Positions 37,452-46,271 of a stretch of DNA of 64,000 nucleotides are shown here, one piece after another. This DNA is from Pseudomonadota bacterium (lineage in GTDB: Bacteria; Pseudomonadota; Alphaproteobacteria; UBA8366): positions 185,767 through 249,766 of the forward strand of contig JAYZAS010000004.1 in assembly GCA_036339585.1 (NCBI GenBank), written 5' to 3'. A program made the position numbers and the translations under genes. The notes under the pieces are model-generated. The model did no database searches and was not told the origin of the DNA. It saw only the letters and a program-made list of their open reading frames with translations. Within the stretch, counting starts at the first letter, position 1, and each line of letters begins with the position of its first letter.

Positions 37452-37763
37452 ATGACAACTCTTTCAGAATTAACATCTGTCTTGCGATCAAAAAATGCCG
37501 GAGCATTGCTCTGCACACTCGATCTTATGTTTGAAGACCAAAGCACTTATGAGAAAGTACGCGATAGTGGTGTACTCACACCCAGCTTAATCGCTGACCT
37601 TTATGGTTTGTCAGATAACGAAGTATCAATTATTCCTTACGACGTTGCCTATGCAATCAAGATCACTATACCTAGACTTCATAAGTCTGGTGATCCTGAC
37701 GATTCTGATATCTATGGTGCGCAGCAACACGCTCCATTACTCGATATTGATATACCTGTCTGA
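37452..37763 (+). CDS. DUF4387 family protein
   Basis: The 103-residue protein shows the DUF4387 pattern: LRSKNAGALLCTLDLMFED near the start, AYAIKITIPR, and a C-terminal IYGAQQHAPLLDIDI. DUF4387 proteins nearly always accompany AtuA/DUF1446 genes and are sometimes fused to them, so the two probably act as one complex. No catalytic function is known to me. It starts five bases after its partner, with GAGG in the end of that gene as ribosome site. Confidence 0.85.
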   Translation: MTTLSELTSVLRSKNAGALLCTLDLMFEDQSTYEKVRDSGVLTPSLIADLYGLSDNEVSIIPYDVAYAIKITIPRLHKSGDPDDSDIYGAQQHAPLLDIDIPV

Positions 37764-37786
37764 CCAAGACACACGGCAAACAAGTT

Positions 37787-38875
37787 ATGGCGACCCAAGT
37801 TCTGCCTTTTGAAGACGTTAAGCGTTTCGCAGCGCGCCTCGGTGCCGATATAAATCTAGTGCAAGGCCGTAGTGGCACTCTATCTGTAAAACATAGTGGT
37901 TTAATGTGGGTGCGAGCTGAAAAGGCCAGTCTCGCGATTGCTGAACAATCCGAAATATTCATACCATTACGCATCGACAAAGTATTGAGCGGTATTGCTG
38001 CTGGACTAGAAGACCCAAATGAACAGGCAACACTAGAGGCAGAGTTGAATCAACAAACAGATAAAATTGTACGCCCACTGCCTTTCGCTGCTCTAGATGC
38101 TTTAATTGAGCATCCTTTAGTGTCGCACGTAACACCCCCCGATCTATTGGCTATAACATCCGAAGCAAACGCCCAAGAAACCCTTTCTGAACGCCTCAAG
38201 GGATTACGTTGGGCCTTTGCATCTATGGCGCCGCCGGGCGCAAGCCTAAATCGTTCCGTAGCCAGAGCACTGGGGCAAAAATCAGGCACAATAGATATAC
38301 TTATAATTTCACATTGGGGGGCTGTTGTTGGTGGAGTTGATCCAACTACTGTCTCAGCACATCTGAGTGAACTTACCCAAAGGTTAGTAAGACCTTCACG
38401 GCCTGTACCCCAGCCAGCGCTTTATGACCTAAAAGGAATGATCACCAATGACCAATCATGGAGATTGCCCGTATATAAAGAAATACATGCATTGGGCTGT
38501 GACTCACTCTCACTTGAGGCATGCATGAAAGGGCTCTTAACGCTTGGGCAGGCCATGACACTAGGACTGAATTTACCTGTGGCAAAGCCTAAAGAGCCTC
38601 TTTGGCAGACCGCATTACGCCATGAAAAAGAATTTCATGAGCGACCGGGTTATATTATTATTCCCAACGTAGGCGTCGTCGTTGCTTCAGAGCTGACGCC
38701 GCAGACTGAGGCCTTACTGAGTGGATTTGCGCGCATGACACTGAGACTGCAAACTACGACCGACCTTCTGACATTTACAGTGGACGATATTAAACAGTAT
38801 TTAGAGTGGCAAAAAAATCGCTGGCTGGAAGAAAGTAATTCTGCTGAATTTTCTGGAGTAAGTACAAAGGTTTAA
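37787..38875 (+). CDS. Class II aldolase/adducin-like protein with degenerate metal site
   Basis: The N-terminal third resembles class II aldolases of the RhaD type: LGADINLVQGRSGTLSVK corresponds to LGxDxxLVQGxGGNxSVK, followed by MWVRAEKASLA. In true members a HxH pair and further His bind zinc. Here the equivalent stretch HPLVSHVTPPDLLAIT has HVT instead of HVH. The GGN of the phosphate/substrate loop is RSGT. The C-terminal half (PGYIIIPNVGVVVA) matches the second lobe of long members. Metal-dependent aldol cleavage is therefore doubtful; it may be a structural or altered enzyme. It lies 23 nt after the DUF4387 gene. Confidence 0.6.
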   Translation: MATQVLPFEDVKRFAARLGADINLVQGRSGTLSVKHSGLMWVRAEKASLAIAEQSEIFIPLRIDKVLSGIAAGLEDPNEQATLEAELNQQTDKIVRPLPFAALDALIEHPLVSHVTPPDLLAITSEANAQETLSERLKGLRWAFASMAPPGASLNRSVARALGQKSGTIDILIISHWGAVVGGVDPTTVSAHLSELTQRLVRPSRPVPQPALYDLKGMITNDQSWRLPVYKEIHALGCDSLSLEACMKGLLTLGQAMTLGLNLPVAKPKEPLWQTALRHEKEFHERPGYIIIPNVGVVVASELTPQTEALLSGFARMTLRLQTTTDLLTFTVDDIKQYLEWQKNRWLEESNSAEFSGVSTKV

Positions 38876-38940
38876 ATTCCCGCATTAGAAACAATTAGTA
38901 AACTTACATTTGACTCACGGCATCAACGAAAGAGGTTCTA

Positions 38941-39732
38941 ATGAGTAAAAAAATTAAAGCCAATGGCATCGACATAAATTATGTATTCGACGGCCCTCAA
39001 GATGCGCCTGTTCTAATGCTCAGTAATTCACTCGCCTCTAATCTTCATATGTGGGATGCCCAAGTTGAGGCTCTTACCTCCAAATTCAGAATATTGCGTG
39101 CTGATACTCGCGGCCATGGCAAGACAGAAGTCACTAGCCCTCCTTACACGATTCAGTTGCTGCTTGATGACGCCATCGCACTACTAGACGCACTCCAAAT
39201 CCAAAAGGTGCATTTCTGTGGGCTCTCGCTCGGTGGAATGATTGGACAACGATTTGGGGCGTTTCATGGAGATAGATTACATAGTTTAACACTTTGCGAT
39301 ACTACCTCACAAATGCGCGATCCTTCAATTTGGGATGAACGTATGAAATTGGCAAAAGAGCGTGGCATGACTGGTATTCAATCAGCAACCATGACCCGTT
39401 GGTTCACCCAAAATTTTTTATCGGCCGGGGGGAGCGTAATTAAGGGGATTGAGGAGATGATCGAAGCGACCCCATTAGTCGGATTTCTCGGCTGCTGTGA
39501 AGCCATCAAAGAGATGAACCAAGAAGATATTTTGAATAAAATTCAATCACCAACACTAGTTATTGTGGGAGAAGATGACCAAAGCACCCCATTGGCAGCC
39601 GCACAATTCCTCAAAGAAAATATTGAAGGCGCGGAGCTTGTTGTGATTAAGTCGGCGGCCCATCTGGCAAACGTAGAGCAACATGAGGCATTTAATGTTG
39701 CACTTGGTGCACATATTGAACAAATAAACTAG
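38941..39732 (+). CDS. Alpha/beta hydrolase, 3-oxoadipate enol-lactonase-like
   Basis: The 263-residue protein resembles PcaD: SNSLASNLHMWDAQ, DTRGHGKT, the nucleophile elbow GLSLGGM (Ser96), an acid in VGEDDQSTP (Asp212 or 213) and SAAHLAN (His241). PcaD opens the enol-lactone of the beta-ketoadipate pathway, but no other genes of that pathway are here, so this is more likely a lactonase or esterase for another ring-opened product. The start follows an AAAGAGG ribosome site. It is 17 nt upstream of npdG. Confidence 0.82.
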   Translation: MSKKIKANGIDINYVFDGPQDAPVLMLSNSLASNLHMWDAQVEALTSKFRILRADTRGHGKTEVTSPPYTIQLLLDDAIALLDALQIQKVHFCGLSLGGMIGQRFGAFHGDRLHSLTLCDTTSQMRDPSIWDERMKLAKERGMTGIQSATMTRWFTQNFLSAGGSVIKGIEEMIEATPLVGFLGCCEAIKEMNQEDILNKIQSPTLVIVGEDDQSTPLAAAQFLKENIEGAELVVIKSAAHLANVEQHEAFNVALGAHIEQIN

Positions 39733-39749
39733 CATTGCGGGAGTAAAAA

Positions 39750-40418
39750 GTGACTTGTAAAAAACTGTCCATAGCCATTGTAGGTGGCACCGGTGATCTC
39801 GGCTCAGGTCTCGCACTTAGGTGGGCCAAAGCGGGATACCCCATTATAATTGGATCCCGATCCAAAACAGCAGCCGAGGAAGCCGCAAAAAAACTTGCCG
39901 CGATATCTGGGGGGCAAGTTACCGGAGACGAAAATAGCTTGGCTGCCGCATGCGCTGACTTAGTTGTACTCACCGTTCCGTTTTCAAACCATGAGCCTAT
40001 GCTGAATATTATAAAAGACGGAGTGCAGGGAAAAATATTGATCGACGTGACTGTACCCCTGGCGCCGCCTAAGGTTATGAGGGTGAAATTACCCGTCGGC
40101 GGGTCCGCCGCAAAAGAAACACAAGAATTTTTAGGTGATGATGTTCGGGTTGTTTCTGCCTTTCAGAATATCGCTGCAGATTTATTGCACGATTTAACAG
40201 CAACAATTGAATGCGAAGTGCTCGTTTGCGGAAATAATAAAGATGCACGGGCCGAAGTTATTGAGCTCGCCAAATCCGCAGGAATGGCCGCTTGGCACGC
40301 CGGGCCTATTGATAATTCAGCCGCTGCAGAAGCTTTGACGTCCCTATTAATTTTCATCAATAAGAATGGACCCGTCACTCACGCAGGCATACGTGTGACT
40401 GGTGACCCGAAATCGTGA
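39750..40418 (+). CDS. npdG: NADPH-dependent F420 reductase
   Basis: The 222-residue protein has the Rossmann motif IVGGTGDLGSGLALRW followed by IIIGSRSKTAAEE; the Ser-Arg pair fits NADPH. VTVPFSNHEPML and VVSAFQNIAADLLHD are the F420-binding region of Fno/NpdG enzymes. It transfers hydride between NADPH and coenzyme F420. The start is GTG behind GGGAG and the stop overlaps the cofE GTG by four bases. Its location inside the F420 synthesis genes supports the assignment. Confidence 0.9.
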   Translation: MTCKKLSIAIVGGTGDLGSGLALRWAKAGYPIIIGSRSKTAAEEAAKKLAAISGGQVTGDENSLAAACADLVVLTVPFSNHEPMLNIIKDGVQGKILIDVTVPLAPPKVMRVKLPVGGSAAKETQEFLGDDVRVVSAFQNIAADLLHDLTATIECEVLVCGNNKDARAEVIELAKSAGMAAWHAGPIDNSAAAEALTSLLIFINKNGPVTHAGIRVTGDPKS

Positions 40419-41173
40419 CACCAAGAAAGATCGAGGTTATCGCTCTTGATGACTTCCCCTTTATTTCGCCCGGTGACGACCTTGCCAGCATAATATTAGA
40501 GAGATCGCATGCAGCAGGACTTCACAATGGTGATATTCTCGTTATTGCTCAAAAAATTGTTTCCAAAGCTGAGAACCGTTACAGAAATCTGAACGAAATC
40601 AATCCGTCAACAGAGGCAATTAGGCTTGCCGCTAAGACCGAAAAGAACCCGTCCTTAGTCGAATTGATTTTGCAGGAGTCTGCAGAGATTGTCCGCCACC
40701 GCCCGGGCATTATAATTGCGAGACACCGATTAGGCTATGTGCTTGCAAATGCAGGGATCGATGCCTCGAATGTTGGTCTCACGAGAGAACATGTCCTCTT
40801 GTTACCGGAGGACCCCAACAAAACTTGCCAACAATTACTTCAAGCGTTTTCTGATGCTTGCGACGCCAGTTTGGGGGTTATAATTAACGACAGCGTTGGA
40901 CGCGCCTGGAGACGAGGAACCACCTCGATTGCACTCGGCTCAGCGGGGTTTCCTGCGTTACTTGACCTTCGAGAGGACCCGGATCTTGATCAAAGACCTC
41001 TAAAAGTGAGTATGGTGGGTCTCGCAGATGAATTAGCGTCTGCCGCCTCATTAGTTCAAGGACAAGGGAATGAAGGTAGGCCAGTTGTTATTATAAAAGG
41101 TTTTGATCCATTCAATTATGAGGTGCCCGAAACAGAATTAACCAGGCCTGAGAATGAGGATTTATTCAGATGA
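40415..41173 (+). CDS. cofE: Coenzyme F420-0:L-glutamate ligase
   Basis: The 252-residue protein matches CofE/FbiB-N: DILVIAQKIVSKAENR, IIIARHRLGYVLANAGID, GVIINDSVGRAWRRGT and SMVGLADELASAASLVQGQ. It adds gamma-linked glutamates to F420-0 with GTP. Actinobacterial FbiB carries an extra C-terminal nitroreductase-like domain that reduces dehydro-F420; this protein stops before such a domain. It overlaps npdG by GTGA and cofD by ATGA, so translation is coupled. Confidence 0.93.
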   Translation: MTPRKIEVIALDDFPFISPGDDLASIILERSHAAGLHNGDILVIAQKIVSKAENRYRNLNEINPSTEAIRLAAKTEKNPSLVELILQESAEIVRHRPGIIIARHRLGYVLANAGIDASNVGLTREHVLLLPEDPNKTCQQLLQAFSDACDASLGVIINDSVGRAWRRGTTSIALGSAGFPALLDLREDPDLDQRPLKVSMVGLADELASAASLVQGQGNEGRPVVIIKGFDPFNYEVPETELTRPENEDLFR

Positions 41174-42117
41174 CCCGATGCATCGCCTTTACCGGGGGGG
41201 TTGGGGGAGCAAAACTTGTGCTAGGTCTCACCCAAATCCTTCCTCCAGAAGAACTTTTAATTGCAGTTAATACAGGTGATGATTTTGAACACCTTGGTCT
41301 AACCATATGCCCTGATATAGATACTGTACTTTATACTCTGGCGGGCATTTCCAATCCGGACACAGGTTGGGGACGTAAGCAAGAAAGCTGGAAAACAATG
41401 AAAACTCTCGAAAGCTTGGGTGGCGAGACTTGGTTTAAACTTGGAGATCAAGACCTAGCGCTTCATCTAGCCCGAAGACATAAAATGATACTTGGTGCCA
41501 CTCTTACCGAAATCACAGCTTATCTCGCTAACAAGCTTAACGTTCGTCATTCGATAGTTCCGATGAGTGACTACCCGGTACGCACGATGATTTTAACAGA
41601 AAAAGGAGAGATGCCATTCCAAGAATATTTTGTGAAAAATCGATGCTTACCTGCTATAAGCGGCTTTCGATTTGCTGGAATTAGGAAAGCAATTCCTTCA
41701 TCAAAACTTCTAAGAGCATTTGAGGATCCTGCGTTAGAATTGGTAATCTTTTGTCCGTCAAATCCATTTATAAGTATTGACCCTATCCTTGAATTACCCG
41801 GCCTAAAAAAAGCAATAGAGAGCTCCCGAGCCTCCGTCTTAGCAGTGTCTCCCATCGTAGGAGGCAAGGCACTAAAGGGGCCTACAGCCAAGATGTTAAA
41901 AGAACTTCGCCTCAAATCAGATGCATCTTCCATAGCGCAACATTACGGTGAAATACTTGATGGCTTTGTGATCGATACGAAAGATCGCCGCTTAGAGAAG
42001 CAAATAAGTGAAAAAGGGCACAAAGTCTTAGTTACCCAAACCATCATGAAATCGCTTGATGATAAAGTGAGCTTGGCTAATGATATTTTGGATTTCGCGG
42101 CAGAAATTTCTTTGTGA
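41170..42117 (+). CDS. cofD: 2-phospho-L-lactate (or analogue) transferase of F420 synthesis
   Basis: The 315-residue protein has the CofD/FbiA motifs: FTGGVGGAKLVLGL at the N-terminus, NTGDDFEHLGLTICPDIDTVLY, WFKLGDQDLALHLAR and the C-terminal VSPIVGGKALKGPTAKM. It joins the guanylylated three-carbon acid made by CofC to the deazaflavin Fo. It follows cofE with an ATGA overlap and is separated from cofC by 79 nt. Confidence 0.94.
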   Translation: MTRCIAFTGGVGGAKLVLGLTQILPPEELLIAVNTGDDFEHLGLTICPDIDTVLYTLAGISNPDTGWGRKQESWKTMKTLESLGGETWFKLGDQDLALHLARRHKMILGATLTEITAYLANKLNVRHSIVPMSDYPVRTMILTEKGEMPFQEYFVKNRCLPAISGFRFAGIRKAIPSSKLLRAFEDPALELVIFCPSNPFISIDPILELPGLKKAIESSRASVLAVSPIVGGKALKGPTAKMLKELRLKSDASSIAQHYGEILDGFVIDTKDRRLEKQISEKGHKVLVTQTIMKSLDDKVSLANDILDFAAEISL

Positions 42118-42196
42118 ACGGTGACTGTGACAACGTCAAATGCTCTGCTATAACTATTACATTACTTAAAACCTTCCGCTGAATGAGGAGAGTTCA

Positions 42197-42874
42197 ATGT
42201 GGGCCGTCCTGCCCGCGAAAGACTTTCGCAATGCCAAAAAAAGATTGTCCCCTGCTTTGAGCCCGCAGGAACGTCAATCTCTTTTCGCCGTCATGCTAGA
42301 GGATGTTCTGGAAGCCGCTGTCAATGCACCCTCCCTTGATGGTGTAATGGTAGTAACTCGAGACCCCCAAGCTGCAAGCCTAGCGCGCAAATATAACGTA
42401 GAAGTTAACAATGAACCAACTAATGACGGGCAAAGTGCAGCGGTAGCACGTGCTGTTTACCAATTAAATCAAACAAGAAGAAATGGTATCCTTACACTGC
42501 CCGGCGACACCCCAAATCTACGGTCGAGCGAGATCGAGGCTATAATCTCTAAGCACCCACCAGCCCCGGCTATGAGTATTGTTCCATCCCATGACAAACT
42601 TGGTTCAAATTGTATTGCCTTAACCCCACCAAACCTAATACCCTTTCATTTTGGATATGACAGCTTTCAACCCCATCTCAATGAAGCAAAAAAACGTCAC
42701 ATTGACCCAGTAGTCCACTTCGATCTTCCGGGCATAAGGCTCGATATAGACACACCAGAAGATTTAGTGCGGTTTTTAAAAGGGGACGGGGAAACACGGA
42801 CACATAAATACCTTAGGGCAAGCGGAATTGCCAAAAATTTTCTCTCAAAACAGAATATGCCAGGCACTGCATGA
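42197..42874 (+). CDS. cofC: Phospholactate-type guanylyltransferase of F420 synthesis
   Basis: The 225-residue protein is a nucleotidyltransferase with the CofC start VLPAKDFRNAKKRLSPALSP, VVTRDPQAASLARK, LTLPGDTPNLRSSEI and PGIRLDIDTPEDL. It activates a three-carbon acid (2-phospholactate, phosphoenolpyruvate or 3-phosphoglycerate, depending on the organism) with GTP for CofD. Which acid is used cannot be seen from motifs alone. It has a GAGGAG ribosome site and overlaps the fused cofG-cofH gene by ATGA. Confidence 0.92.
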   Translation: MWAVLPAKDFRNAKKRLSPALSPQERQSLFAVMLEDVLEAAVNAPSLDGVMVVTRDPQAASLARKYNVEVNNEPTNDGQSAAVARAVYQLNQTRRNGILTLPGDTPNLRSSEIEAIISKHPPAPAMSIVPSHDKLGSNCIALTPPNLIPFHFGYDSFQPHLNEAKKRHIDPVVHFDLPGIRLDIDTPEDLVRFLKGDGETRTHKYLRASGIAKNFLSKQNMPGTA

Positions 42875-45243
42875 TGAAATTGCAAGATCTCCTAACAAAA
42901 AGTTTAGACGAACTAATGGCGTCCGCAAGCGCCAAACGTGATGAACAGTATGGGAATATAATTAGCTTTTCACGCAAAGTTTTCATTCCCCTCACAACCC
43001 TATGCCGTGACGTTTGTCATTATTGTACTTTCGCAAAATCCCCTCAGAAAGGATGCCGAGCCTATTTAGATTCTGACGAGGTTTTGGCTATTGCCCAAGC
43101 TGGAAAAGACTCTGGCTGTAAAGAAGCCTTATTTACGCTCGGTGACAAGCCAGAGGCCCGCTACCGTATTGCACGAGAAGAGCTAGCTCTGCTCGGTCAT
43201 GAGACTACATTGTCATATCTATCGGAAATGGCGGCACTTGTATTTGAAAAGACCGGCCTACTCCCACACCTCAATCCAGGAGTCATGTCCAAAAAAGAGG
43301 TTTCTGAATTACGAGATGTTTCGGTATCGCAAGGTATAATGCTTGAAAGCACGTCTAAACGCCTTTGTGAAAAGGGCGGGCCTCACTATGGCTCACCCGA
43401 TAAAGACCCTTCAGCTCGATTGATGACGATTGAAGTGGCCGGCGCGCTATCCGTTCCCTTTACCTCTGGTCTTCTTATCGGGATAGGGGAAACTAAAGCG
43501 GAGCGTATAGAAACACTAGTTGCACTTCGTGATGCGCACACAAAGCATCGGCATATTCAAGAAGTAATTATTCAAAACTTCTGCGCGAAGCCCAATACCA
43601 AGATGGCGCAGGTTCAAAACCCTAAACTAGAAGAGTTACTTTGGACCATCGCAGTTGCTCGCTTAATTTTACCTTCCTCAATCAACATACAGGTCCCACC
43701 GAATTTAAATGACGGAGCACTTTCTCAGCTGATCGCAGCTGGTATAAATGATTGGGGAGGTGTTTCACCTGTAACGCCAGACCACGTCAACCCAGAGGCT
43801 CCTTGGCCACACCTAGATAAATTAGAAAGTGAAACTGCTCGTGCCGGAAAGCAATTGACTGAACGACTTGCAATATATCCCAAGTATGCACAAAATATTG
43901 ATGCTTGGGCGGTCCCCACCATCGCGTCTGCAGTAAAACAAAAGAGTGATAGTGAGGGGTATGCACGGTGTGAAGATTGGACCCCAGGCTCCGACACTCC
44001 TGTACCTATTTTGAATAAGACAGGGCCTTGCAACCATACACTAATTCAAATTTTAGACAAAGCTCAAGCTGGGTATCGCCTTTGCGAGCCAGAGATAGTG
44101 CATCTATTCTCGGCGCGTGGCGGCAATTTTAGGAAAGTTTGCGAGATTGCAGATGGTATTCGACGTGAGGTAGTCGGTAACGATATTACTTATGTAGTTA
44201 ATCGCAACATAAACTATACAAATGTATGCTCCTATCGTTGCCAATTCTGCGCGTTCTCCAAAGGTAAACTCAGCGATAATCTCCGCGGTCGGCCGTATGT
44301 TCTTGATCTTGACGAAGTAGCTCGGAGGGCAAGCGAAGCGTGGGAACGAGGCGCGACAGAGATTTGTATGCAGGGTGGTATTCATCCACAATATACCGGC
44401 GACACATATATAGAGCTTGTCAAGACTGTTCGTACAGCAGCGCCAGGCCTTCACATTCATGCTTTCACTCCACTTGAGATAAGGCAGGGCGCCAGAACAC
44501 TCGGTCTTTCCATACGTAATTTTCTCATCAAACTACAGGCAGCGGGACTTGGGACCTTGCCGGGAACCGCAGCAGAAATACTCGATGATGAGGTGCGTGC
44601 AGTTATTTGTCCAGATAAGCTATCCTCCGCCGAGTGGCTTGATGTAATGAAAATAGCTCATGAGCTTGGGTTAAAGACCACCGCCACAATCATGTTCGGA
44701 CATGTTGACAAGCCACTTCATTGGGCACGCCACCTGAAAAAGATCCGCGACCTTCAAGAATTAACCCACGGATTTACGGAGTTAGTCCCTCTTCCTTTTG
44801 TGCCTATGGAAGCGCCGATCTATTTAAAAGGCCGGGCCCGATTCGGCCCCACCTATCGTGAATCGATTCTAATGCACGCCGTGTCACGAATTGTCTTGCA
44901 CCCGGTCATTTCCAACATTCAAGCCTCTTGGGTAAAGATGGGAATTGAGGGGTTGAAACATTGTTTAGAAGCTGGCGCTAACGATGCCGGCGGCACGCTT
45001 ATGAACGAAACTATCACACGAGCTGCTGGCGCACAGCATGGACAGGAAATGTCAGTATCTCAAATGGTACAGATTATCAAAAGGTTGGGGCGGAGTGCTA
45101 GACAACGAACAACGCTTTATGAAACAGCTGATGCTAAAAGAGTTGCTGCAGCAAAATATGCTAAACCGTTAACGACGGCAATCAACACGCCAGCCGCAAA
45201 CTATTCCCGTCGAAGTTCAACTGCATTAACCGCGGCTGAATGA
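42871..45243 (+). CDS. fbiC: 7,8-didemethyl-8-hydroxy-5-deazariboflavin (Fo) synthase, CofG-CofH fusion
   Basis: This 790-residue bifunctional radical SAM enzyme has two Cx3Cx2C clusters: Cys45/49/52 in CRDVCHYC for the CofG half and Cys453/457/460 in CSYRCQFC for the CofH half. Both halves have the expected TIM-barrel pieces (for example HLNPGVMSKKE and GGIHPQYTGDTY). The order CofG then CofH matches actinobacterial FbiC rather than the separate archaeal proteins. It makes Fo from tyrosine and a ribityl-diaminouracil precursor. It is the last gene of the run and ends one base before the convergent LLM array. Confidence 0.96.
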   Translation: MMKLQDLLTKSLDELMASASAKRDEQYGNIISFSRKVFIPLTTLCRDVCHYCTFAKSPQKGCRAYLDSDEVLAIAQAGKDSGCKEALFTLGDKPEARYRIAREELALLGHETTLSYLSEMAALVFEKTGLLPHLNPGVMSKKEVSELRDVSVSQGIMLESTSKRLCEKGGPHYGSPDKDPSARLMTIEVAGALSVPFTSGLLIGIGETKAERIETLVALRDAHTKHRHIQEVIIQNFCAKPNTKMAQVQNPKLEELLWTIAVARLILPSSINIQVPPNLNDGALSQLIAAGINDWGGVSPVTPDHVNPEAPWPHLDKLESETARAGKQLTERLAIYPKYAQNIDAWAVPTIASAVKQKSDSEGYARCEDWTPGSDTPVPILNKTGPCNHTLIQILDKAQAGYRLCEPEIVHLFSARGGNFRKVCEIADGIRREVVGNDITYVVNRNINYTNVCSYRCQFCAFSKGKLSDNLRGRPYVLDLDEVARRASEAWERGATEICMQGGIHPQYTGDTYIELVKTVRTAAPGLHIHAFTPLEIRQGARTLGLSIRNFLIKLQAAGLGTLPGTAAEILDDEVRAVICPDKLSSAEWLDVMKIAHELGLKTTATIMFGHVDKPLHWARHLKKIRDLQELTHGFTELVPLPFVPMEAPIYLKGRARFGPTYRESILMHAVSRIVLHPVISNIQASWVKMGIEGLKHCLEAGANDAGGTLMNETITRAAGAQHGQEMSVSQMVQIIKRLGRSARQRTTLYETADAKRVAAAKYAKPLTTAINTPAANYSRRSSTALTAAE

Positions 45244-45244
45244 C

Positions 45245-46261
45245 TTACGCACTAGCCACCTTTGGCATAACCTGCTCTGCAAAAAGATGCATTGAGTCTA
45301 ACATCTGACTTTGAGGCATGCCCACACCTTGCATCCCCAGAACCATATGAGTTACGCCAAGCCGCTTCTCATAACTAATGATTTGTTCTGCAACTTCATC
45401 TGGTGAACCAAATAAAAAACGGTCTTTGGTTAATTCATCAAAATCGAGATCTAAATTATCATCTCCCTTTGGCATTGCTTTATCTTGCCCCCATTGGTGA
45501 TATACTTTGTACTTTTCTTCGAGGTATGGGCGCGCAATTTCCTTTGCTTTGTCGCGGGTCTCAGCAACAAAAATTTCACGCATCATCGGAAGCTCGTCAG
45601 GAAAGGGTTTCCCGAATTCATCCAATGCTCTCTTGTATATCTCGAGCTGCCTTTCAATTGTATCCATTCGTTGATGAGGGTTAATGAACCAAGTATCAAC
45701 AATCTCCGCAGCACGTCTTACCGCAGCGTCTGCATTGGCCCCCATCCACAAAGGAGGGTGGGGTTTTTGCATTGGTTTCAGAGACAACGTAGTGTCAGAA
45801 AGTTCAAAGTGAGAGCCCTTCATATTGACATGATCTTCAGTCCACAATTTTTTAATCGCCTCTAAATTTTCAATTAGGCGCGGAACACGTTCCTTAGTTG
45901 TTGTTCCAAAACCACGAAATTCAACCTCGCGGTAGCCGAGACCACAGCCAAAAACTATCCTGCCGCCTGACATTACATCCATTGATGAGAGTTGCTCTGC
46001 TATATCCAATGGTTTGTGCAAAGATAGAAGTATAATACCCGTAATTAAACGCATACGTGTTGTCTCGGCCATGGCGCGTGACAAGAAGGGTATTAACTGA
46101 AACTGTTGCAAAGGATACCCAGCATAATGCATGCCTGATATTAAATCATCAAATCCAAGCTGTTCTGCTATCCGAACCTGTTCCATAAGTTCCTCGAACC
46201 GGGCCTTCATATTTGTCTCATTCGCACGGTACTGACCGCGTATAAATAGGCCGTACTTCAT
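45245..46261 (-). CDS. LLM-class flavin/F420-dependent oxidoreductase (array copy 1)
   Basis: The 338-residue TIM-barrel protein belongs to the luciferase-like monooxygenase family: MKYGLFIRGQYRA, LHKPLDIAEQLSSMDVMSGGR, FGCGLGYREVEFRGFG and PHPPLWMGANADAAVRRAA. Such enzymes use FMN or F420. The adjacent F420 synthesis genes make F420 likely. Its stop lies one base from the fbiC stop on the other strand. It is the promoter-distal gene of a minus-strand array of four intact paralogues, with an 11-nt gap to the next. Confidence 0.87.
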   Translation of the reverse strand: MKYGLFIRGQYRANETNMKARFEELMEQVRIAEQLGFDDLISGMHYAGYPLQQFQLIPFLSRAMAETTRMRLITGIILLSLHKPLDIAEQLSSMDVMSGGRIVFGCGLGYREVEFRGFGTTTKERVPRLIENLEAIKKLWTEDHVNMKGSHFELSDTTLSLKPMQKPHPPLWMGANADAAVRRAAEIVDTWFINPHQRMDTIERQLEIYKRALDEFGKPFPDELPMMREIFVAETRDKAKEIARPYLEEKYKVYHQWGQDKAMPKGDDNLDLDFDELTKDRFLFGSPDEVAEQIISYEKRLGVTHMVLGMQGVGMPQSQMLDSMHLFAEQVMPKVASA

Positions 46262-46271
46262 TATTCCTCTC

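Noticed and set aside
39750-40418. Simple NADP-binding dehydrogenase rather than F420 reductase
   Set aside because: Length, GGTGDLG and GSRS motifs, and four-base overlap with cofE fit NpdG much better.
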